A stretch of 64,000 nt of DNA from Novilysobacter selenitireducens (lineage in GTDB: Bacteria > Pseudomonadota > Gammaproteobacteria > Xanthomonadales > Xanthomonadaceae). The notes under the pieces were generated by a model. That model did no database searches. It saw only the letters and a list, made by a program, of their open reading frames with translations, and was not told where the DNA came from. Positions 1-6,992 of this stretch are shown piece after piece. The DNA lies in NCBI RefSeq assembly GCF_020026895.1, contig NZ_JAINZW010000003.1:186001-250000 (forward strand), given 5' to 3'. Numbering within the stretch: the first letter of the stretch is position 1; every line of letters starts with the position of its first letter. Made by a program: the position numbers and the translations under genes.

Positions 1-1931
1 ACTTCACGCTGACGCTGGGCGGCGGGATCATCGACACAACGGTCACCAACGAGAACCAGTTTAACGACGACTGGGACGGTGACTGGCGCCATGCCGTGAC
101 CGAGGACGAGGCCGGCTGGTCGGCGGAGATCCTGCTGCCGTGGCACATCGCCACCATGCGCGAGGCGCAGGGCGATACCCGCACGGTCGGGCTGTCATTG
201 GACCGGGTGATCGGCTCCACCGGCGAGCGCGCGTCGTGGCCGGCCGTCAGCTTCCAGGAACCGCGCTTTCTGAGCGTGTTCGAGCGCATCCAGATCCCGG
301 CCTACAGCCAGTCGCTGCTGGCGGTCACGCCGTATGTCGTGGGCCTGTACGACAACGTCGGCGGTGACAGCGAGTTCGATGCCGGCGCCGACCTGTTCTG
401 GAAGCCCAACGGCCAGTTCCAGCTCAGCGCGACGCTCAACCCGGACTTCGGCCAGGTCGAAAGCGACGAGCTGGTGGTGAACTTCGGCGCGGTGGAAACC
501 TTCTTCAGCGACCGCCGGCCGTTCTTCACCGAGAACCAGGGCTTCTTCGACGTGCCGTTCGGCTCGCTCAACAACAACAGCCGCCTGCTGTACACGCGCC
601 GCGTCGGCGCGGAAGCCGACGACGGCAGCGGCGCGTCGGACGTGGCTGCCGCGGTCAAGCTCAACGGCAGCGGGCTGGGGCTGAATTACGGCGTGTTCGC
701 CGCCAGCGAGGACGGCGACGCCGGGCGCGATTTCTTCGCCGCGCGCGTCACCCGCGACTTCGATCGCCACGGCCTGGGCGCGATGGCCACGCGCGTGGAG
801 CGGCCGTTCCTGGGCCGCGAGGCCAACGTGTTCGAGGTCGACCACCAGTGGCGACCCAGCGACCGGCTGTCGGTGCGTACGGCGGTGGCCGGATCGCAGG
901 TCGACCAGGACGGGCAGCGCACCGACGACACCGGCGCCCAGGTCATGGTCGACCACGACCTGGGCAACCAGTGGCGCCAGCAGCTCTACGCGCTGCACCT
1001 GGGCGACGACCTGCAGCTCAACGATTTTGGCTACCTGGAACGCAACAACTTCAACTACCTGCGCTACGAGCTGGGCCGGCGCATCACCGACCTGCCCGAG
1101 ACCTCCGCGTACGCCTCGCACTTCTGGCGCGGCGCGGTGTCGCGCAGGACCAACGACAACGGCCTGCACATCGCCGACGCCGCCTCGCTCAACCGGCAGG
1201 GCGAGCGCCGCGACGGCGGCAACGACTTCTTCGAGATCGCGGCCTTCACGTCTGGACACGACGACCTGGTGACGCGCGGCAACGGCGCGGTCGACGTGCC
1301 AGGCAAGCTTTACCTGTACTACGAACGCTTCCGCCCGCGGCAGGGCGGCAGTCCATGGTCGATCTATGGCGAAGCGCGCTATGCGGCGGAAGGCCTGGGT
1401 GGCATGGACGAGGGCCAGGTGCAGCTGTACGTCGAGCCGGCGTACCAGGTGAACGACCGCCTGAGTTTCTTCGGCGGCACCCAGCTGTCGCACAACCCGG
1501 ACTGGTTGCTGTGGCGTGGTGACAACCTGGTGGGCACGTACCGGTCCGACCAGGTGTTCCTGTCGCTGGGCAGCACGTGGCTGGTCGACGCGAGGCAGGA
1601 GCTTCGGGTGCGGTTGGAGTCGATCGGGCTCGACGCGCATGCGCGCCAGGCCTACCGGGTGGCCGACGACGGCACGCCAGTGGCCGTGGACGAGGCGATC
1701 CCGGACTTCTCGCTGAGCAACCTGGCGTTCCAGGTGCGCTACCGCTACGAGCTGGCGCCGTTGTCGTACCTCTACATCGCCTACGTGCGAGGCGGCGAGT
1801 TCTTCAACGAGGACCTGGATGGCGTCCAGCGGCTGGAGGGGCGCGACGCATTCGGCCAACTGGGCGATGCGTTCGACCTGCGCGACAACGAGCAGCTGCT
1901 GGTGAAGTTGTCGTACCGGTTCGAGATCTGA
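1..1931 (+). CDS. DUF5916 family outer-membrane protein, C-terminal part (5' end outside window)
   Basis: The reading frame is already open at base 3 and runs to TGA at 1929-1931, so the N-terminus, including any signal peptide and carbohydrate-binding-like domain, lies outside the window. The visible part begins with an acidic Trp-rich segment and a GWSAEILLPW motif, typical of the end of the family-9 carbohydrate-binding-like domain that precedes DUF5916. The rest has alternating aromatic/polar strands ending in YRFEI, as expected of an outer-membrane beta-barrel. It contains the FFTENQGFFD-type segment usual in DUF5916 proteins. Substrate and role are unknown for the family. A GTG at 96 lies inside the domain and is not a plausible true start. 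Confidence 0.75.
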   Translation, partial: FTLTLGGGIIDTTVTNENQFNDDWDGDWRHAVTEDEAGWSAEILLPWHIATMREAQGDTRTVGLSLDRVIGSTGERASWPAVSFQEPRFLSVFERIQIPAYSQSLLAVTPYVVGLYDNVGGDSEFDAGADLFWKPNGQFQLSATLNPDFGQVESDELVVNFGAVETFFSDRRPFFTENQGFFDVPFGSLNNNSRLLYTRRVGAEADDGSGASDVAAAVKLNGSGLGLNYGVFAASEDGDAGRDFFAARVTRDFDRHGLGAMATRVERPFLGREANVFEVDHQWRPSDRLSVRTAVAGSQVDQDGQRTDDTGAQVMVDHDLGNQWRQQLYALHLGDDLQLNDFGYLERNNFNYLRYELGRRITDLPETSAYASHFWRGAVSRRTNDNGLHIADAASLNRQGERRDGGNDFFEIAAFTSGHDDLVTRGNGAVDVPGKLYLYYERFRPRQGGSPWSIYGEARYAAEGLGGMDEGQVQLYVEPAYQVNDRLSFFGGTQLSHNPDWLLWRGDNLVGTYRSDQVFLSLGSTWLVDARQELRVRLESIGLDAHARQAYRVADDGTPVAVDEAIPDFSLSNLAFQVRYRYELAPLSYLYIAYVRGGEFFNEDLDGVQRLEGRDAFGQLGDAFDLRDNEQLLVKLSYRFEI

Positions 1932-1975
1932 GCGGTAGCCGTCGCCGGGACGTTCGATCCTTCATGCAGGCATCC

Positions 1976-2119
1976 CGTCATCCCGGCGAACGCCGGGATC
2001 CATCTTGATTCGCATCGCGTAACCAGCATCGGCGGTGGATACAGGACAGTGGACGGGCGTGCTGGCCGTTGCCTAGCGTCTCGACCGGCAGGATGGATCC
2101 CGGCTTTCGCCGGGATGAC
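1976..2119. repeat. Pair of inverted REP-like palindromes (TCCCGGCGAACGCCGGGA type)
   Basis: Two copies of a dispersed palindrome lie at 1976-2002 and, in inverse orientation, at 2094-2119. Each can form a hairpin with a 7-8 bp stem around a GAA/TTT-type loop. The spacer between them has no credible gene. The pair fills the space between the convergent DUF5916 and PIN genes, so it may also help end transcription. The same family recurs at 6842-6940. Confidence 0.8.
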
Positions 2120-2136
2120 AACAACACGTGCCGCGT

Positions 2137-2607
2137 TCAACCCGGCGCGTGCGCCACGCCCCACTGCTCGGGCGTCAGTATCCAGAACAGCCCCGCGCGT
2201 GCCGTGCGCGTCCCCAGCGCCAGCACGGCACGATCCCGGCTGACCAGCCACTTCGCGCCACAGGCGGCCGCCAGTTCGATGAATTTCTGGTCGTCGGGGT
2301 CGTCGCAACGCGGCAGCACAGGGCCGTCGTCGGAGTTCGGCAGTGCGCCGCTCCAGTGGTGGGCCAGTGTGTCGTGTCCGGCGTCCAGCGCCGCCTTGGC
2401 CTCGGCATCCAGTTTGAGCTGGCGGTAACCCAGTACGCGCTGCCACTCGGCGTGGCACTCGACATGGGTGATCGCGACCATCTCGCCAGCGGCCAGTGCG
2501 TCGGCCAGCGCCTGCCCGCGCGGGTCGCGGTAGTGCAGCAGGTCCAGCCACGCATTGGTGTCCAGCACCACGCGCGGCCGCGGGTCATCGACCGCGAGTC
2601 GCCGCAT
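2137..2607 (-). CDS. PIN-domain protein, VapC-like putative ribonuclease
   Basis: A 156-residue single-domain protein. It has VVLDTNAWLDLL near residues 13-24 (first acidic residue D16), an ITHVECHAEW segment with the conserved Glu, and DDPDDQKFIELA...WLVSRD near the C-terminus, giving the usual four-acid metal site of the PIN_3 branch of toxin-like nucleases. The ATG overlaps the stop of the upstream lipoprotein gene (TGATG), so translation is probably coupled. No VapB-like antitoxin gene sits next to it. Either it is a solitary PIN protein doing RNA processing, or its antitoxin is elsewhere. A longer upstream frame exists but is a shadow of the lipoprotein gene. Confidence 0.8.
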   Translation of the reverse strand: MRRLAVDDPRPRVVLDTNAWLDLLHYRDPRGQALADALAAGEMVAITHVECHAEWQRVLGYRQLKLDAEAKAALDAGHDTLAHHWSGALPNSDDGPVLPRCDDPDDQKFIELAAACGAKWLVSRDRAVLALGTRTARAGLFWILTPEQWGVAHAPG

Positions 2608-3374
2608 CAGGGCTGGACTTCGCGCAGGTCCGCCGATGCGATGCGCCATTGCCCGGCTTCGGGGCCGGTGCCGTCCACCACCGAGTGGCGAAGCGTGTAG
2701 GCGCCGACGAAGCGCCGCTGCGTGCCGTCGGCTGCGGTCGCGGTGTAGGCCACCGGCACTTCGATGTAGCGCGAGCCGGCAGAGGGATCGACCCGACCCG
2801 GTTCCAGCACGTCCACGTCCAGGCCCGACGTGCCGCTGAAGCTGTCGGCGAACTGCGCGGGCGATTGGCCACTGGCGCGACCGGCGTCGGCCCACAGCGC
2901 ATGGGCGACCTCGAACCGGCCGCCGTTGAGGGCGTTGAAGTACGTACGCACCAGCGCAACCGCTTCCGACGGACCGGGGCCAGCCGGCGCCGGGGCGGGC
3001 GATGCGGCTTCCGCCTCGCCGGCGGCATTCATGCCATCGACGCCGGCACCGGCCGTGCCCGGGTTGCCCGGCACCGACATGTCCCCGTCGACCATCGAGC
3101 CGTCGGGCAGGATCACGTTGCCGTCGCTGTCGATCGCGGTGTCCGGCGGCAGGGCGGCCAAGGCGTCGTCGGCGTCCATCGGTGAATCGCCGAGCGACTG
3201 TCCGGGCCGCGCATCGGGCATGCCCGTGATGCTGCCGCCGGTGCGCTCGGGTGCGGGAAGTTCTTCGGCGGTGCGCCCGTCGGCGGTGCGCGGCGTGGCG
3301 TCGTCATCGCCGCCGCATGCAGTCAACGCGAGGGCGGTCATCAGGACGGCGAGTGGTAGTGCGGCTTTTTGCAT
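2607..3374 (-). CDS. Lipoprotein with NTF2-like C-terminal domain
   Basis: 255 residues. The N-terminus has a short signal peptide ending in the lipobox LTAC, so it is probably lipid-anchored. Residues about 25-140 are low-complexity, rich in Ala, Pro, Gly and Asp, and look like a flexible periplasmic linker. From about residue 140 a folded domain begins with VALVRTYFNALNGGRFEVAHALW and ends with a predicted beta-sheet, resembling NTF2-like/SnoaL folds. The C-terminal domain resembles that of the lipoprotein at 4045-4626. Its stop overlaps the PIN gene start. Function unknown. Confidence 0.7.
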   Translation of the reverse strand: MQKAALPLAVLMTALALTACGGDDDATPRTADGRTAEELPAPERTGGSITGMPDARPGQSLGDSPMDADDALAALPPDTAIDSDGNVILPDGSMVDGDMSVPGNPGTAGAGVDGMNAAGEAEAASPAPAPAGPGPSEAVALVRTYFNALNGGRFEVAHALWADAGRASGQSPAQFADSFSGTSGLDVDVLEPGRVDPSAGSRYIEVPVAYTATAADGTQRRFVGAYTLRHSVVDGTGPEAGQWRIASADLREVQP

Positions 3375-3383
3375 TGGAGTCGT

Positions 3384-3980
3384 TCAGTTGCCCAGGTTGA
3401 CCACGACCTGGCCGTTCTCGATCTCGGTCGAGCCGATGCGGCGCGCGCCGATACGGTCCAGCAGGCTGTTGTCGAAACGGTACACCGGTTCATCGCGTGC
3501 GTAGTCCGCCAGCCAGCTGTTGAGAAGCTGGCGCGAGGTGGTGTTCATCATCCCGCCCAGGGCCGGGACGTCCACCGATTCGATGGCCGGGTCCTGCAGG
3601 TGCAGGCCGCGCGTGTTCGGGTCCCAGCGCAGCGCACTGGTCAGGGCGAAGCGGCCGCGTGCCTGCGAACTGTCGCTGCCCAGCGCGCCCAGCTCGACAT
3701 CGAAGTCCATCCGCAGCCGGTTGCTGCCCTGCGGGATCGACAGCCGCGGGTTCATCAGCGTCAGCGACACCAGTCCGCCCAGCTTGTCGTATTCCTTGGG
3801 GAAGTTGCGGTCCAGCGAGGACTGCAACTGCGGCTGCGTGAAGTTCACCTGGTTGCCGAGTAGCGCGCCCACCGCGCCCAGCGTGGAGCACGCGGCGAGT
3901 ACCAGCGCGAACACGCCCAGAAGCGCAGCACGCGCCGCAGTGGTGGACAGGCGGAAACGGGACGGCATGGCGATGTGCAT
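3384..3980 (-). CDS. DUF1439 lipoprotein (YceB-like)
   Basis: 198 residues from the preferred start at 3980, which has AGGA eight bases upstream. In-frame ATGs at 4010 and 3968 are alternatives. The signal peptide ends in lipobox LAAC followed by Ser, suggesting outer-membrane retention. The mature part has the FTQPQLQSSLDRNFP segment and beta-rich pattern of the DUF1439/YceB family, a TULIP-like lipid-binding fold by family knowledge. It ends 9 bases before the upstream end of the next lipoprotein gene on the same strand, so the two are probably co-transcribed. Ligand and partner unknown. Confidence 0.8.
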   Translation of the reverse strand: MHIAMPSRFRLSTTAARAALLGVFALVLAACSTLGAVGALLGNQVNFTQPQLQSSLDRNFPKEYDKLGGLVSLTLMNPRLSIPQGSNRLRMDFDVELGALGSDSSQARGRFALTSALRWDPNTRGLHLQDPAIESVDVPALGGMMNTTSRQLLNSWLADYARDEPVYRFDNSLLDRIGARRIGSTEIENGQVVVNLGN

Positions 3981-4044
3981 CGGCGATGTCCTGCGGGGGC
4001 GGGCCGCCACATTAGCCGGCGGCGGTGAATGGCCGGTTAGCGCT

Positions 4045-4626
4045 TCAGCGCAGGACCGGCTGCAGGGATGCTCCGATCAGCTCCCAGCGGCCTTCGACTG
4101 GGTTGCGACGTACGCGGTAGTAGCCGGAGAACCGTGCTTGGCGGTTGTCCGGGAAGGTAGCGAGCAGCCGCACCGGGACTTCGACCGCCGTCGGGATGGG
4201 TTCCTCGTCCATCGGCACAGGCGGATCGTTGTCGATACGCATCACGCGCACGTCGCCCAGCGACCGCAGGCCGGATTCTTCACCCGCTGTGGGGCTGCGG
4301 CGGTAGGCCCAAAGTTCGTCGGCCTGTTCGAATTCACGTTTGGACACGCGCTGGAGGTACTGGTGTACGACGCTGACCGACGCGCGCATTTCGGAACGCC
4401 GGCGCTCGGCCAGTGCGGCTCGGTTCTTGCCCGCTGCGGGTGATGCGGTCCTATGCCCAGGGGTAGCGGGCGCCGTCGCCCCGGCATCATGGGAAACAGC
4501 CGCTTCCGCGCCTTCCGCGAGGGGTGCGCCGGCATCGCGTGTGCAGGCCAGTAGCGCGGAAGCCACGAGCAATGCACTCAGACAGGGCAGGCACGTACGG
4601 AGAGGGCTGTTGCTGCTGCTGGGCAT
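4045..4626 (-). CDS. Lipoprotein with NTF2-like C-terminal domain (paralogue of 2607-3374)
   Basis: 193 residues. Signal peptide ends in lipobox LLAC. A short Ala/Pro-rich linker is followed from about residue 80 by a domain containing VVHQYLQRVSKREFEQADELW and later VEVPVRLLATF...GRWELIGASL. The spacing of these segments matches the C-terminal domain of the lipoprotein at 2607-3374, so the two are probably diverged paralogues. Together with the DUF1439 gene between them this forms a lipoprotein trio. Base composition is a little less GC-rich than its neighbours. Function unknown. Confidence 0.65.
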   Translation of the reverse strand: MPSSSNSPLRTCLPCLSALLVASALLACTRDAGAPLAEGAEAAVSHDAGATAPATPGHRTASPAAGKNRAALAERRRSEMRASVSVVHQYLQRVSKREFEQADELWAYRRSPTAGEESGLRSLGDVRVMRIDNDPPVPMDEEPIPTAVEVPVRLLATFPDNRQARFSGYYRVRRNPVEGRWELIGASLQPVLR

Positions 4627-4717
4627 GAGTCGGGATCCGCCTACGGGACGTCGATGCTACGCCGCAATCGCCCCAACACGCATGCCGTCCATGCCGCCCA
4701 TACGGCGCAAACCGGTT

Positions 4718-5344
4718 TCAGTCGTCGCGCGGCGGGTCGAATGAGTTCTCTTCGAAGGCCCGCAGCCGGGGCAGGGGATCGACCGGGCCGCTGGCGCCAT
4801 AGATGCCGTAGTGGAGGTGGGGTGGCGTACCGAGGGCGTTGCCGGTGTCGCCTGTTTCGCCCAGGGCGTCTCCGGGGCCGACGACGTCGCCTTCGGCCAG
4901 GCCGGGTGCCCAGTCGTCGAGGTGGGCGTAGTAGTGGCGCTCGTTGCCGGGGCCGACGACCCAGACCTGGCGGCCGCCCAGGCCAGTTTCGCGGATCGAG
5001 GCGACCACGCCGCGCGTCGCGCTGGTCACCGCTGTTCCGCGCGTCGCGAAGATGTCGACGCCGTGGTGTTCGCGGTCCGCGCCGCGCGGCGCGCCGAACG
5101 TGTCGGCGATACGGTTGGCCGCGACACCCTCCACCGGTACCGGCAGTTCGTTCGGCGGCGGGATCCGGGACAGTTCCCACAGCGTCCTCGCACGGGCCAT
5201 GAAGGGCTGGTGCCAGGCCCAGTAGGCCGCAATGGCCAGCAGGCCGAACACCAGTACGGTCGACATGAGGCGCCGCGCCGCGGGTGCGTAGTCGCGGCGC
5301 GGCGGCGGCGGGGCGGGGGCGGGCTTCGGGGTATCGGCGGGCAT
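4718..5344 (-). CDS. M23 family metallopeptidase (LytM-like), membrane-anchored
   Basis: 208 residues from ATG at 5344. An upstream ATG at 5413 would add an unlikely N-terminus. A Pro-rich cytoplasmic stretch is followed by one transmembrane segment at about residues 27-46, then a periplasmic LytM domain. Zinc and catalytic signatures are present: HHGVD (H-x3-D), a GHLHYG-like TPPHLHYG, and a YYAHLDDW segment. The domain therefore looks catalytically competent and probably cleaves peptidoglycan cross-bridges, or acts in wall remodelling. It is first in the minus-strand run of envelope genes, 91 bases upstream of the lipoprotein gene. Confidence 0.85.
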   Translation of the reverse strand: MPADTPKPAPAPPPPRRDYAPAARRLMSTVLVFGLLAIAAYWAWHQPFMARARTLWELSRIPPPNELPVPVEGVAANRIADTFGAPRGADREHHGVDIFATRGTAVTSATRGVVASIRETGLGGRQVWVVGPGNERHYYAHLDDWAPGLAEGDVVGPGDALGETGDTGNALGTPPHLHYGIYGASGPVDPLPRLRAFEENSFDPPRDD

Positions 5345-5452
5345 GGATGCAGCGTAGGTGGCGTTGCTGCATTGCACCGTCAAGGCACGCGTGTTCACGC
5401 GGCGACACGCCACGCGCCGATAGCGTGCGGGTCCCCTGACCGGAGCACCGCC

Positions 5453-5923
5453 ATGACCCCGAATCGTCCCCGTACCTGGTTGTCGCTGGCGCTGCTGGCG
5501 TGTGTCGCGCCCGCCTTCGCGGCGGACGTCTCGCTGCAGGGCCAGCTCGCGGGCGGCAACGTGGTGTCGTCGACCGAGTCACCGGCGACCGGCGAGGTCC
5601 GCGCGATGCTCGACGACGACGGTACGCTGACCCTGCAGATGGGCTATGCGGGACTGGGTGAGGACGCTACGGGCGCGGCGCTGCACGTGGGCACGGCCAG
5701 CGAGAACGGCCGCAAGGTGTCCGACCTGCCGCTGCCTGCGACCGGCGCCGACGGCCGCATCGACACCACGGTGGACCTGTCCGACGACGATGCGGGCCGC
5801 GTGCGTGCTGGCGAGGCCTACGTGCAGGTCACCACGCTGGGCCATCCCGACGGCGCGATCCGCGCACAGCTGATGCCACGTCCGGTCGAACTCGACGACC
5901 TGCCGGCGCCGCCGGAAGGCTAG
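5453..5923 (+). CDS. Secreted CHRD domain-containing protein
   Basis: 156 residues with a cleavable Sec signal peptide ending AFA|AD. The mature protein is one CHRD domain, seen as repeated beta motifs: GEVRAMLDDDG, LHVGTASENG and AYVQVTTLGHPDGAIRAQL (the last is the hallmark block). CHRD domains occur in many secreted bacterial proteins, but their function there is not established. GGAG at 5442-5445 supports the ATG at 5453. It is transcribed divergently from the M23 peptidase gene, from an intergenic region of 108 bases. Confidence 0.8.
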   Translation: MTPNRPRTWLSLALLACVAPAFAADVSLQGQLAGGNVVSSTESPATGEVRAMLDDDGTLTLQMGYAGLGEDATGAALHVGTASENGRKVSDLPLPATGADGRIDTTVDLSDDDAGRVRAGEAYVQVTTLGHPDGAIRAQLMPRPVELDDLPAPPEG

Positions 5924-5936
5924 TCGCCGCTGCCGC

Positions 5937-6257
5937 TTACAGCTTGCGCAAACCGGGTGGCAGGCGCGCTTCCACGTCGGCCCAGCCGGCCTGTCGTTTG
6001 GCCGTATGCGCCCACCACGGACGCGTGTCGTCGTAGTCGGCGAACTCGATCACGGCCATGAACGTGTCCAGCACGCAGGGGTCGTGGCGGCGTCCCGTCT
6101 CCCTGCACAGCTGCAGGTAGAGCGCGACCGGGTCCTGTCCGCGCAGTTGGGCCGGTCGCTCCAGCCCGAGCGCACGCAGGTCGTCGGCGATGGCATGGCC
6201 GACGTTCGGCATGTCTTCCAGACGCCGGGCTTCATCGAGGGTGCGGGCCTTGCGCAT
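5937..6257 (-). CDS. Cdd1-like helix-hairpin-helix protein
   Basis: 106 residues. The N-terminal half has LEDMPNVGHAIADDLRALGL, a helix-hairpin-helix like that in the Cdd1 family ('pathogenicity locus' / mitomycin-resistance-type proteins). The second half has CVLDTFMAVIEFADYDDTRPWW, matching the rest of the family. Such domains usually contact nucleic acid, but the cellular role is unknown. The gene is convergent with the CHRD gene, with 13 bases between stop codons. Confidence 0.75.
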   Translation of the reverse strand: MRKARTLDEARRLEDMPNVGHAIADDLRALGLERPAQLRGQDPVALYLQLCRETGRRHDPCVLDTFMAVIEFADYDDTRPWWAHTAKRQAGWADVEARLPPGLRKL

Positions 6258-6366
6258 CTAGGCAGGCGCTCCCGGGTTGCAGGCGTGCGATACGCGCCGC
6301 GTGGTGCATAGCGACCGGAATGCCGTGCGGTATTCGGGGATGCTGGTGTCCATCGCAATGCCCATC

Positions 6367-6777
6367 CTACGCCCGCCGTGGCCGTGGCGGCACCCACCGC
6401 CACGTCATCAGCACCAGTGCGGCAAACGCCGTGTATGCCGCCACGAACACCCACCATGGCAGGTCGAAATACAGCACGCGCGACAGCCAGTACTCGATGA
6501 ACGATTCGCGGTAGGCCGGCTGGCCGGCGTGGCGCCGCAGCGCCTGTTCCCACACCGTCAGCGGGCAGAGCGCGCCCAGCCACGCCTGCAGCGCGATGAC
6601 CACCATCAGAACCAGGTGCGTTACCCGCAGCGCGAGGTTCCGCACCCACCACCAGCCCAGCCGCCCACCGACCAGGAACAGGGCTTCGCCCAGCACGACG
6701 AAGGCGACGATGCCCACGTGCAGGGCGAGCAGGGCGTCGGCGAGCAACGCGGCCTGGGCGGGCGCGAGCAGGCTCAT
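6367..6777 (-). CDS. DUF2784 integral membrane protein
   Basis: 136 residues from the ATG at 6777; an upstream ATG at 6810 is possible. Four hydrophobic segments are visible, with LLALHVGIVAFVVLGEALFL near the start, then CPLTVWEQALRRHAG, which is the characteristic DUF2784 block, and a final WWVFVAAYTAFAALVL helix. A small inner-membrane protein of unknown function. The 109 bases to the Cdd1-like gene hold no clear signal. Confidence 0.8.
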   Translation of the reverse strand: MSLLAPAQAALLADALLALHVGIVAFVVLGEALFLVGGRLGWWWVRNLALRVTHLVLMVVIALQAWLGALCPLTVWEQALRRHAGQPAYRESFIEYWLSRVLYFDLPWWVFVAAYTAFAALVLMTWRWVPPRPRRA

Positions 6778-6841
6778 GCGGTTTCCGTCCGTACGGTCGG
6801 ACCCGGACAACGGGTGCTCCGCATGTTGGTTGCCCCTTCTT

Positions 6842-6940
6842 CGTCATTCCAGCGAACGCGGGAATCCAGTGACGTTGCGTGCCGTGGACCGATGACGACA
6901 TGCAAAGGTCAAGGTGGATCCCGGCGTTCGCCGGGATGAC
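6842..6940. repeat. Second inverted pair of REP-like palindromes
   Basis: One copy at 6842-6868 (a slightly degenerate CATTCCAGCGAACGCGGGAA form) and one in inverse orientation at 6915-6940. Same family as 1976-2119. They lie between the DUF2784 gene start and the 3' end of the EF-G-like gene. Confidence 0.75.
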
Positions 6941-6992
6941 GGCTACTGGCACTGCCTCGGGGTGTCCAGAGGGCTTCGGTCCTTCTCGTGCC

